Positions 1 through 6,613 of a DNA stretch of 9,580 nt are shown in pieces (within the stretch, counting starts at the first letter, position 1; each line of letters begins with the position of its first letter). Origin of the DNA: Bacteroidia bacterium (GTDB lineage Bacteria > Bacteroidota > Bacteroidia > Cytophagales > Cyclobacteriaceae); contig JAAURZ010000048.1 in the NCBI GenBank assembly GCA_012031955.1, positions 1-9,580 on the forward strand, given 5' to 3'. The position numbers were made by a program, and so were the translations under genes. The notes beneath the pieces are model-generated. The model saw only the letters and a list, made by a program, of their open reading frames with translations, ran no database searches and was not told the origin of the DNA.

Positions 1-659
1 CGTTTTGAAAACACCGCCTCGGGTATCACTTTTCCTGTAATGCTTGGAATGCGTGACTGATTGGTTTTGTAGTACGTGAGCCGGCTGTCCAGCGCGCCGG
101 TGGCCTTTCCGTCGATAACGGGCGAGCTTGCGCACAAGGCCGGCAGCAGCGGCAGCACCAACCGCACGGCTGCATGAAGTTTGGCAAATTCTTCGTCGTC
201 GTAAAACGGCAGGTTGAGATGCGTGCTCTGCAGGTTGGACCATCCATGCCCCCTACAATCGAAGACCTTGTTATACACGTCGTACACGTCATTGCTTTCG
301 TGGGGCCATATCATCGACTCGGTCAGCGGATCCATGAACGGATGCGCCGCGGTAGGCATAAGCATGGCGTTCCAATGTGCCAGTACGCCGTTTATTTCTT
401 TTACGTTTTCCGCGAAAGCGTTCTCGAGGGCATTGAAGTTGTGCTCCGGCCTGGTGGACTTGATCTCAATCACGTGCAACACCAGTTCGTTCGACCAAGT
501 GACCATGCCGTTTTCGTAGTCGCTCTCATAAGTGCCCAGTTTCTGCTTGAGCAAAGAGTCGGCTATAGGTTTTACGGCAAGTGTGTCACGATCTACGATC
601 ATGTACTCCAACTCTACTCCATAGCCTTGGAACAGGTGTATGCGCAAGGGCTGATTCAT
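1..659 (-). CDS. GCS2-family carboxylate-amine ligase (glutamate-cysteine ligase type 2 fold), 3' end outside window
   Basis: The frame starts at ATG 659-657 and stays open to base 1, giving about 220 N-terminal residues. Visible landmarks are GVELEYMIVD near residues 15-24 (metal/ATP-site beginning of the GCS2 fold), GWSNLQSTHLNLP near 139-151, LPALCASSPVIDG near 174-186 and NQSRIPSITGKVIPE near 199-213, all in the family order. GCS2 enzymes use ATP to join the carboxylate of glutamate or a similar acid to an amine. Some make gamma-glutamylcysteine; others, such as YbdK-like members, have poorly defined substrates. The ATG follows directly after the TAG stop of the upstream RimK half with no gap, so translation is probably coupled. 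This context argues for a role in a dedicated peptide or peptide-modification pathway rather than plain glutathione synthesis, but the substrate cannot be read from sequence. No frameshift is visible here. Confidence 0.9.
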   Translation of the reverse strand, partial: MNQPLRIHLFQGYGVELEYMIVDRDTLAVKPIADSLLKQKLGTYESDYENGMVTWSNELVLHVIEIKSTRPEHNFNALENAFAENVKEINGVLAHWNAMLMPTAAHPFMDPLTESMIWPHESNDVYDVYNKVFDCRGHGWSNLQSTHLNLPFYDDEEFAKLHAAVRLVLPLLPALCASSPVIDGKATGALDSRLTYYKTNQSRIPSITGKVIPEAVFSK

Positions 660-1391
660 CTATTTGTCAGATTTAATCTTGTTGAGGAATACATCCATGA
701 TGGACGTGTATAGTTTGTCTTTCAGAATTTTGTCTTCGGTACCCGAATCGATGTTGGGGTTGTCGTTTACTTCAATCACATAGAATTTTCCATCCACTTC
801 TTTCATGTCGACTCCATAAAGGCTTTTGCCGATAAGGTTGGTGGCCTTCAGCGCGGTTTTCAACAAGCCCGAAGGCGCCTGGTCGGGCGGAATGCTTTCT
901 ACGTTGCCTTCGTGATCCTGCTTGTCTTTGTCCCAATTCACAATCTGCCAGTGTTCGGTTGCCATGTAGTATTTGCACACATACAACACCTGTCCGTCGA
1001 TGATGCCCACACGCCAGTCGAAAGGCGTAGGCAAAAATTCCTGGGCGATGAGCAACTCAGACTTCTGGAACATCGCGGCGGAAATATCACGGAATTCATC
1101 GGCGGTCGTAATCTTGAACACGCCTTTACTGAATGCACCGTCGGGCTGTTTCAGGATGAACGGATAACCCAGCTTATCGGGCAGTGTCTTGGCGTTCTCC
1201 TTGCTGATAACAAACGACTTGGGCGTAAGCACCTTATTCGACTGCAGCAGTTCGAACAGGTACACTTTGTTGGTGCATTTCAATATGGAATCGGGATCGT
1301 CGATAACGGCCATCCCAAGGGATTTGGCCTTTTTCGCAAACTTAAAGGTGTAGTGATTCACAAAAGTTGTTTCGCGAATAAACAGCGCGTC
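660..1391 (-). CDS. RimK-type ATP-grasp amide ligase, C-terminal half of a frameshifted RLAN/RimK gene
   Basis: This is the ATP-grasp half of a protein that should be about 481 residues, encoded from 2104 to 660. The frame first reads DALFIRETTFVNHYTFKFA just after the shift at about 1391, matching how RLAN/RimK proteins enter their ATP-grasp domain. It continues with DDPDSILKCTNKVYL, the nucleotide-site segment YPFILKQPDGAFSKGVF, EFLPTPFDWRVGIIDGQ, and the metal-binding end YVIEVNDNPNID. RimK-like enzymes activate a carboxylate as acyl phosphate and attach an amino acid, typically glutamate, to an amine. A gene caller would start it at the GTG at 1361-1359, which overlaps the TGA of the RLAN half as GTGA. 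I think that is coincidence, because conserved sequence continues upstream of it. The stop TAG directly precedes the GCS2 ATG. The substrate is unknown. Confidence 0.9.
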   Translation of the reverse strand, partial: DALFIRETTFVNHYTFKFAKKAKSLGMAVIDDPDSILKCTNKVYLFELLQSNKVLTPKSFVISKENAKTLPDKLGYPFILKQPDGAFSKGVFKITTADEFRDISAAMFQKSELLIAQEFLPTPFDWRVGIIDGQVLYVCKYYMATEHWQIVNWDKDKQDHEGNVESIPPDQAPSGLLKTALKATNLIGKSLYGVDMKEVDGKFYVIEVNDNPNIDSGTEDKILKDKLYTSIMDVFLNKIKSDK

Positions 1392-2104
1392 AACTGGATG
1401 AGCTTGTCGAAATCGTCTTTGGTGATCAGTTCCGCATAAAAGCCGGCCTGGTCGGCCGCTTTGAGAAAACGTTGAATCGCCTTCTCGTCGGACGGTGGAT
1501 ATGGATCTTTGGGATTCACGAGGATCGCCAGGTCGTATTTTTTCTTCTCGGTGCGTACGGTGCGCTTCCTGCCAAAGTATTTCTCGAGCGCGCTTTTCAA
1601 CAGCGGCCTGTCCGCCTCCGGTACCTCGCCCAGCGGAATTGGCTTAATGCTTTGCAGCAGCCATTTGTTCCTCCTTGAAAAAGTGGCCCTTAGCGACGGC
1701 GCTTGTATGTACTGAAACAGTTGGCCCGCCAGTTTGTTGAGGTTTTCAGATTGGCTTACGCCGAAATATATGTTGAACTCTTTTTTGTCGGCCGTTTCAT
1801 TCTTGAATGCTTGTTGAATGAGGTCGTCAAAGTCCTGCAGGTCGTCGCGGAGGATTGCCGGAAAGCGCAAGTCCTGGATGGTGGACACCCCCGGCAGTAC
1901 TTTGTGGCTGCGGGCTTCGGCCAGCAACGATACGTAGTAGCCCTTGCTCTGGTACTGATAAGACTTGCACAGGTTGACCACGCGAAGGTTTTTGATGGAT
2001 TGAAGCCCCTCGTCGGTAATGTAGCGGGCGGGCGTCACTAACTGTACATCGTCCAGGTCGAGCTGCCAGTTATCGGGATTCTCAACGATGATCAGTTTTT
2101 CCAT
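1358..2104 (-). CDS. RLAN domain (RimK-like ATP-grasp N-terminal domain), N-terminal half of the same frameshifted gene
   Basis: The 248-residue frame starts at ATG 2104-2102, 17 bp after the peptidase stop. Residues 40-76 carry the RLAN hallmark LCKSYQYQSKGYYVSLLAEA, with the conserved cysteine at about 46, followed by LPGVSTIQDLR. Residues 190-235 form the pre-ATP-grasp segment with DLAILVNPKDPYPPSDEKA. The last ~12 residues (TRCLFAKQLL) are out of frame: after CAG at 1396-1394 one base is missing near 1393-1391, and restoring it continues into DALFIRETT in the ATP-grasp half. RLAN is an alpha/beta domain of unknown activity that is almost always fused to a RimK-like ligase; its conserved Cys has been taken as a hint of catalysis. 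The repaired length fits the usual ~480-490 residues. Whether the frameshift is a read error or a true mutation cannot be told from one sequence. Confidence 0.88.
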   Translation of the reverse strand: MEKLIIVENPDNWQLDLDDVQLVTPARYITDEGLQSIKNLRVVNLCKSYQYQSKGYYVSLLAEARSHKVLPGVSTIQDLRFPAILRDDLQDFDDLIQQAFKNETADKKEFNIYFGVSQSENLNKLAGQLFQYIQAPSLRATFSRRNKWLLQSIKPIPLGEVPEADRPLLKSALEKYFGRKRTVRTEKKKYDLAILVNPKDPYPPSDEKAIQRFLKAADQAGFYAELITKDDFDKLIQLTRCLFAKQLL

Positions 2105-2121
2105 ACCTTAAAATACAACAT

Positions 2122-2831
2122 CTATTTGCGTGGTTCAATAATAAGCAGGTTGGCGTCGTAAGTAACTATGCCCAGCATGATGCTGTTGATCACCCGGGTG
2201 AAGCTCACACTGTACACGCTGCCCTTGCTGATGGGGTTTGGTGTCATAGGGTCGGCCAGGTACAGACAGTTCTTCTCTTCATCGTAGCCGCTTATCACTA
2301 CAAAATGACCCGACGGTTCGCCTTTAATGCTGTCGTAGATGTCGAACTGTGGTATTTCGCGCGCGGTGCCATACAGGTAAGTGGCACTGAGGCCGGTGAG
2401 TATAGGTACCGACCGGCTGAGATATTTCTTAAGCAGTTTCTCGTCGAGCTCGCTATAAAGAATTTCACCTCCCAACTCCAGAAACCTGATGTATGCCTCC
2501 GATGCGATTTGCAGCTTGCGGCGCTTGTGCTTGAACTCCATCTGCTCCTTCAGGTTTTTAATGATTCGTTTAGAAGAATGCTTGAACCAGGTAGGGTCGA
2601 AGATGTTGAGGTTGTACGAGTAGATGCAGGCTTTGTAACCGCGCTTAAGGGCGTGATTACCCAACATGACAGCAAGCGTACGCCCGACCGAAGTTGTTTC
2701 ACCTCTTTTATGATCTGCTTGATGTCCACTCGTCGTCATAATACTGATAGAGCGCTGCAGCAGGTAGGGCCACACGTAACATCGTCGGGCTGGGTTTGTA
2801 TATCGAACTGAAGACGGAGTTCCTTTTTCAT
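2122..2831 (-). CDS. Papain/C39-like cysteine peptidase with an N-terminal region broken by several indels
   Basis: The best start is ATG 2831-2829, which gives MKKELRLQFDIQTQPDDVTC followed by GPTC. Here Gln14 would be the oxyanion residue and Cys20 the nucleophile, spaced as in papain-like enzymes. Three shifts follow: near 2758-2760 (two bases missing or one extra), near 2727 (one missing) and at 2681 (one G missing, turning SGGTLAVMLG into a shifted frame). In between, the correct pieces ALYQYYDDE and DIKQIIKEVKQLRSG can be read in separate frames. From 2681 to 2122 the frame is clean and has GTAREIPQFD, SGHFVVISGYD (catalytic His) and YLADPM (catalytic Asp). The repaired length is about 237 residues. 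A caller would instead start at ATG 2775, losing Cys20. In other RLAN clusters a papain-like peptidase is often fused to a GNAT domain; no GNAT is seen here. It has no signal peptide, so is probably cytoplasmic. Likely the first gene of the operon. Confidence 0.85.
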
Positions 2832-2932
2832 GCGAAAGCAGCGTGCCGGATAAGCGCCGGAAATTTAGCAGAAATAATGCAGCGTTGAGTTCTTTCGAAT
2901 GAAAATCCCGAGGCTCCCTGGTTTCGGCCCCT

Positions 2933-2957
2933 GGTAAAAAATTTACCGAAAGGGTAA
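2933..2957. repeat. Overlapping palindromes in the divergent intergenic region
   Basis: GGTAAA-AAA-TTTACC (2933-2947) is a perfect 6-bp inverted repeat, and its right arm pairs again with GGTAA at 2953-2957 across GAAAG. It sits in the 188-bp gap (2832-3019) between the divergent peptidase operon and the nuclease gene, so it could be an operator shared by both or a small hairpin. I found no good TAnnTTTG promoter in this gap. TAAATTTC on the minus strand, at 2867-2874, is only a weak match. Confidence 0.3.
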
Positions 2958-3019
2958 TATAGCCTCGTTCAAAAGTTCAGGAATAAGTAGGATATTGGCG
3001 CGACGACAAAAAATCGACT

Positions 3020-3783
3020 ATGAAACGAGTAAGCATCACTTTTGTGCTTGCACTGTGTATGGCGGTGCAGGCTTTTGGCTGGGGCGCCACAGGGCACCGC
3101 GCCACCGGATGGATCGCAGAGCGCTATCTCAGCAAAAAGCCAAGGCAGCCATCAAGCGAATACTGGAGGGGCAATCGCTGGCTATAGCAAGCACATGGAT
3201 GGATGAGGTGCGGTCAGATTCCACTTACGACCATATGGTTGACTGGCACTGGGTAACGGTGCAGGACGGACAGACTTATGCCGACGCTGAAAAAAATCCG
3301 AATGGCGACATTGTGATGACGCTCGAGCGTGTGATTGCCGAGCTGAAGTCGCACAAACTTACGCCCACGGAAGAGGCTGAAAGAATCAAGATATTAATCC
3401 ACCTGGTAGGCGACATCCATCAGCCCCTGCACGTGGGCGCGGGCAACGACCGTGGCGGTAATGATGTGAAGGTTTCCTGGTTCCGCAGCGACAGCAACCT
3501 GCACCGTGTGTGGGACAGCGACATGATCGACGACACCAAACTGAGCTACACCGAGCTGGCGGAATCGGTGATTCTCCCGGATGCCACCAAAATCAAACAA
3601 TGGCAACAGGCGCCGGTGCGGCAATGGGCAGACGAGAGCATGGCCTTTCGCAAGCAGGTTTATGACATTGGCAACGGAAAACTGGGGTATCGTTACGCCT
3701 ACTTAAACTTTCACATTGTGCGCGAACGAATCGGACAGGCCGGCGTGAGACTTGCCGGCATCCTTAATGAGATCTACGGATAG
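3020..3783 (+). CDS. Secreted S1/P1-type zinc-dependent nuclease, with a single-base frameshift
   Basis: The true start is ATG 3020-3022, in a different frame from the rest. It gives a signal peptide (MKRVSITFVLALCMAVQAFG) that ends just before WGATGHR. In this family the mature protein begins with that Trp, whose amino group binds zinc. The frame runs to YLSKK, then a run of five A's at 3134-3138 needs a sixth to continue as AKAAIKRILEG. Downstream are DWHWVTV, the zinc-ligand block HLVGDIHQPLHVG, DRGGNDVKVSW and SNLHRVWDSDMID, all typical of S1/P1 nucleases, which cut single-stranded DNA or RNA to 5'-nucleotides using three zincs. The repaired length is 254 residues, normal for bacterial members. 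A plain ORF call would start at ATG 2995 and translate the first ~45 residues in the wrong frame. It acts outside the cytoplasm, probably for nucleic-acid scavenging. Its neighbours do not reveal a partner. Confidence 0.93.
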
Positions 3784-3789
3784 TGCCTT

Positions 3790-3825
3790 AAAAAAAAGAC
3801 GCCCCGGACAGAAACTGCCCGGGCG
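3790..3825 (-). terminator. Intrinsic terminator read on the minus strand
   Basis: On the minus strand a strong hairpin (arms 3800-3811 and 3815-3825, AAA loop at 3812-3814, one C-C mismatch, one bulged A) is followed by TC and eight T's. The fold is CGCCC/GGGCG at the base and CAG/CTG at the tip. It lies 16 bases past the nuclease stop. On the plus strand the same hairpin has no T-run after it, so its orientation favours a minus-strand transcript, although no minus-strand gene lies in 3848-4058. It may also help end nuclease transcription. Confidence 0.6.
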
Positions 3826-3827
3826 CT

Positions 3828-3846
3828 AAGCCCCGTGGAGGGGCTT
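3828..3846. other. Second GC-rich hairpin next to the terminator
   Basis: AAGCCCC (3828-3834) pairs perfectly with GGGGCTT (3840-3846) across the loop GTGGA. It is two bases from the terminator hairpin. On the minus strand it comes immediately before that terminator, a layout common at the 3' end of small RNAs. The rest of the gap to 4058 holds only a weak promoter-like TAGATTCG at 4003-4010 on the plus strand, ahead of the deacetylase. Confidence 0.5.
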
Positions 3847-4058
3847 CATTAAAACAACCCTGCTCGTCTTTTACAAGTGTCGGACCAAAATTGTAAATGC
3901 GTTTTGGCCCAAATAATCGCGATATTCGAATTACATAGCTGGTGTTTGTCGCGACATTTCGCGAGAGGCGCGGTATTTCGTGACTTATTAATTCCGAAAT
4001 TATAGATTCGTAGTCGCGCCGCCTGATCGGGCGATGCTCACAGTTCAAACGAACGCCT

Positions 4059-5050
4059 ATGAAAAAGCTCCACACCCTTGTGTTCTTCCTCCTGATGTCA
4101 ATCGCCTCATCAGCTCAAACCGGCTCCACCTACGCCGAGAAGTTGGGTTATCCCAAAGGTGCCAAAGTGCTGATCCTGCATGTAGACGACGTGGGCATGT
4201 CGTGGGACTCCAACCAGGGCGCCATCAAGGCAATGGAAGAGGGCGTGGCTACGTCGCTAAGTATCATGATGCCGTGCCCCTGGGTGCCGGCCATTGGGCA
4301 TTACCTGAAGGAGCACCCCAATACAGACGCCGGCCTCCACCTTACCCTTACGTCGGAGTGGCGAGATTACCGTTGGGGCCCGCTTTCGGGCAAGCCCGCT
4401 ACACCGGGCCTCGTGGATGGCGAAGGAGCCCTGTGGGCTGGCGTAGCCGACGTGGTGCAACACGCCACGGCCGATGAGGTGGCGACGGAAATTCAGGCAC
4501 AGATAGACCGGGCTCGCGCGCTCGGCTTCGAACCCACACACCTCGACTCGCACATGGGCACGCTGTTCGCCACGGCGCCTTTCTTGAAAAGTACCATTGA
4601 GGCGGGAATAAAAAACAAGATTGCCGTGATGCTGCCGGCCGGCACAACACGCTCATAGCGCGCACGATGCCGGGCTCCGAAGCGCTGGTCAAGAATTTGC
4701 AGGCGCTCGGCACCAACTTGTGGAATGCAGGACTACCTGTGCTGGACGACCTGCATAACTTCAGCTACGGTTTCAAATACGCGGCAGACCTCGACGACGC
4801 GCAACTGCAGCAAGTGGCCACGCAACAGTACATCAAATCGCTGAAGGATTTGCAGCCTGGCCTCACGATGGTGATCATGCACTGCACGGTAACGTCGGAA
4901 GTGTTTCCTTTTATAAGCGACTCTGGCTCCATCAGGAGGGGTGACTTGCTTACGATGCTGAACCCGGCATTTAAGGCATACCTTGAGCGGGAAGGTATCA
5001 TTCTCACTACGTGGCGAGAGGCTGCGGAACGTCGAAAGAAAGTGAAATGA
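4059..5050 (+). CDS. Secreted YdjC/ChbG-family carbohydrate deacetylase, with a single-base frameshift
   Basis: ATG 4059-4061 opens a signal peptide (MKKLHTLVFFLLMSIASSA) with likely cleavage before Gln20. Metal and catalytic motifs appear in family order: LHVDDVG with Asp43-Asp44, GLHLTLTSEW at 92-101, and HLDSHMG at 161-167. The first frame stops at 4658 after MLPAGTTRS. Adding one base after GG at 4641-4642 restores HNTLIARTMPGSEALVKNL and the frame then runs to TGA 5048-5050, giving about 330 residues. YdjC/ChbG enzymes remove N-acetyl groups from amino sugars such as chitooligosaccharides. Since this one is exported, it probably acts on periplasmic or extracellular glycans; the exact substrate is unknown. 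The C-terminal half (LQPGLTMVIMHCTVTSEVF, then EGIILTTWREA) is normal for the family. Its stop codon abuts the stop of the convergent phosphorylase gene. Confidence 0.9.
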
Positions 5051-5914
5051 TCAAATACGGTCGAGCACGCTTTTGATGAGCGCATCCACCACCTTTTGCG
5101 GGTCTTTGGAAAACCTGCCCTTGATTCGGTTAGCTATAATGGCGTTGACACTCAGCGCTTCGTGTCCTAGCAGGCGGGCCATAGCGTAGTAACCTGCCGA
5201 CTCCATCTCGAAGTTGGTGAGCCAAAAATCTGCACCCTTGTAGTGGTAGTAATTGAGGTCTTCCAGCAAGCGCGGATACTTGATCGGTATGCGTACCACC
5301 CTGCCTTGCGGCGCGTAAAACCCTGGCGACGTGACGGTGTTGCCCACGATCATGTCTCCGCCGAATTGCTTTGCAAGCGCGTCTGAGCCGCGCACAACAT
5401 AAGGTTTCGCCGGCAGCTTCAGCGCCTGTTGTATATCGTTGGCAACGGTGCTTTCGAATTCATCCATTTTTAGATCATAGAAATCCATGAGGTTGTCGAA
5501 GCCGACTGCAAAGTCAGTCACCAGGTGGGCGCCCAGCGGAATGTCTTCCTGAATGGCACCGGAGGTGCCAATGCGTATCACTTTCAGTTTCTTTTTCCGG
5601 CTCTTTGGTTCCCTGGTTTTCAAATCCATGTTGACCAGCGCGTCGAGTTCGGTAAAGAACAACTCAATATTGTCGGTGCCTATGCCCGTGCTGATCACCG
5701 TGATGCGCTTGCCTTTGTATACGCCCACGTGTGTAATGAACTCGCGCTTGTTCATTTCAAATTCCACATCGTCGAAATGCTGGCTCACCTGGTACACACG
5801 GCCGGGATCTCCGACCGCGATGACAGTATCGGAAATATGCCTGGGCAGCAGGTTGAGATGGTATATACTGCCGTCGGGGTTGAGAATAAGATCGGTGTCC
5901 GCCGCTTTCGCCAT
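5051..5914 (-). CDS. Nucleoside phosphorylase (PNP/uridine phosphorylase superfamily)
   Basis: This 287-residue frame is intact. GDPGR (35-39) is the phosphate loop, STGIGTDN (75-82) and RIGTSGA (114-120) build the active-site floor, PGFYAPQGR (197-205) lies near the base site, and NFEMESA (234-240) holds the Glu that binds the ribose hydroxyls. The enzyme splits nucleosides with phosphate to give a free base and ribose-1-phosphate in nucleoside salvage. The sequence is uridine-phosphorylase-like overall but I cannot fix the base preference, so no symbol is given. It follows the acyltransferase gene by 10 bp and is probably co-transcribed with it. Its TGA meets the deacetylase TGA end to end, forming TGATCA. 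There is no signal peptide, so it is cytoplasmic. A secreted nuclease about 1.3 kb away could feed such salvage, but that link is only inference. Confidence 0.93.
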   Translation of the reverse strand: MAKAADTDLILNPDGSIYHLNLLPRHISDTVIAVGDPGRVYQVSQHFDDVEFEMNKREFITHVGVYKGKRITVISTGIGTDNIELFFTELDALVNMDLKTREPKSRKKKLKVIRIGTSGAIQEDIPLGAHLVTDFAVGFDNLMDFYDLKMDEFESTVANDIQQALKLPAKPYVVRGSDALAKQFGGDMIVGNTVTSPGFYAPQGRVVRIPIKYPRLLEDLNYYHYKGADFWLTNFEMESAGYYAMARLLGHEALSVNAIIANRIKGRFSKDPQKVVDALIKSVLDRI

Positions 5915-5924
5915 GTTGGAAATG

Positions 5925-6563
5925 TTACGCTTTGACGACTTGAGCCGGATTGCCGAAGACGGTGTCGCCAGCTTTTACGGGAGCAATCACAACCGACCCC
6001 GCGCCTACTCTTGCACCCTTGCCGATGGTGACACCGGTAACGATGGTGACACCCGAGCCGACGAATACATCCTCTTCGATAATCGCTCCGCTATTGATAA
6101 CACTGCCCTGGCCGACCTGCACCCAGTCGCCGAGCTCGGCGGCAGCCCCGATGCTCACGCCCATGTGAAGCAGAGAGTGATTGCCCAATTTCGCGCTGGC
6201 ACCAATCATCACGCCCATGTCGATCAAATTTCCATGTCCCATTTCGGCAGAAGGCTCGACGGTTGCTGTCCGGTGTATTGCGTTAACAGGCTGCACTTTC
6301 CGCAATTCGTGCAGCATCTTCACAATGGTTTTCCGAACCTTATTGTCGTCGATGGCGACAAAGGCGTCGCATTTTTTTCCGATTAGTTTAAGGAAGCCGT
6401 CATCGTCGGTGCGCCCCAGCACCTGAACATTGTCCAGCTCGGTGCCATGTATTGTTTTGTCGTCGTCAAGGAAACCATACACAACGTTGTCGTTTCCTTC
6501 CAATATAGCTTTTGCAGTGCGACCAACCGTGTTGGCGCCAAATATCATAACAGGATTCTCCAT
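5925..6563 (-). CDS. PglD/NeuD-like sugar O/N-acyltransferase with left-handed beta-helix
   Basis: The 212-residue frame has an N-terminal Rossmann-like domain (MIFGANTVGRTAKAIL, then VYGFLDDD near 28-35) and a C-terminal hexapeptide-repeat domain from about residue 95 to 205. The repeats are clear in IGASAKLGNHSLLHMGVSIG, ELGDWVQVGQGSVI, EEDVFVGSGV and IGKGARVGAGSVV, and the protein ends with GNPAQVVK, a common cap. Relatives transfer acetyl groups from acetyl-CoA to amino-sugar nucleotides or sialic acids for glycan synthesis. His133 or a nearby His (129) may be the catalytic base, but I could not place it with certainty. No other sugar-nucleotide gene is nearby, so the substrate is open. 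The start ATG 6563-6561 has an A/T-rich leader and a promoter-like site 20 bp upstream. Confidence 0.85.
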   Translation of the reverse strand: MENPVMIFGANTVGRTAKAILEGNDNVVYGFLDDDKTIHGTELDNVQVLGRTDDDGFLKLIGKKCDAFVAIDDNKVRKTIVKMLHELRKVQPVNAIHRTATVEPSAEMGHGNLIDMGVMIGASAKLGNHSLLHMGVSIGAAAELGDWVQVGQGSVINSGAIIEEDVFVGSGVTIVTGVTIGKGARVGAGSVVIAPVKAGDTVFGNPAQVVKA

Positions 6564-6582
6564 GAAATTTTTTTTCGAAACG

Positions 6583-6613
6583 CAAAGGTAGACTGGCTTC
6601 GGCTATGGAACAA
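6583..6613 (-). promoter_or_regulatory. Bacteroidota-type promoter for the acyltransferase/phosphorylase pair
   Basis: On the minus strand TACCTTTG (6590-6583) matches the TAnnTTTG -7 element, with TTG (6613-6611) 20 bases upstream as a -33 element. Transcription would start some 13-15 bases before the ATG at 6563, leaving a short A-rich leader without a Shine-Dalgarno site, as is usual in this phylum. The -33 element overlaps the 3' end of the membrane-protein gene. Confidence 0.5.

Noticed and set aside
660..1361. ATP-grasp ORF as an independent gene starting at GTG 1361
   Set aside because: Family-typical residues DALFIRETTF lie upstream of the GTG in the same frame, so the start is internal to one longer gene.
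1385..1396. Programmed ribosomal frameshift joining RLAN and ATP-grasp
   Set aside because: There is no slippery heptamer or downstream stimulatory structure I can identify, and several other nearby genes carry similar one-base losses.
174..1439. Plus-strand ORFs of 179 and 175 codons
   Set aside because: They are antisense shadows of the GCS2 and ATP-grasp genes, whose motifs are unambiguous.
3788..4075. 95-codon minus-strand ORF covering the intergenic gap
   Set aside because: It runs through the terminator hairpins, overlaps the deacetylase start and has no recognisable protein character.
5553..6386. 277-codon plus-strand ORF
   Set aside because: It is antisense to the well-supported phosphorylase and acyltransferase and shows no domain-like sequence.
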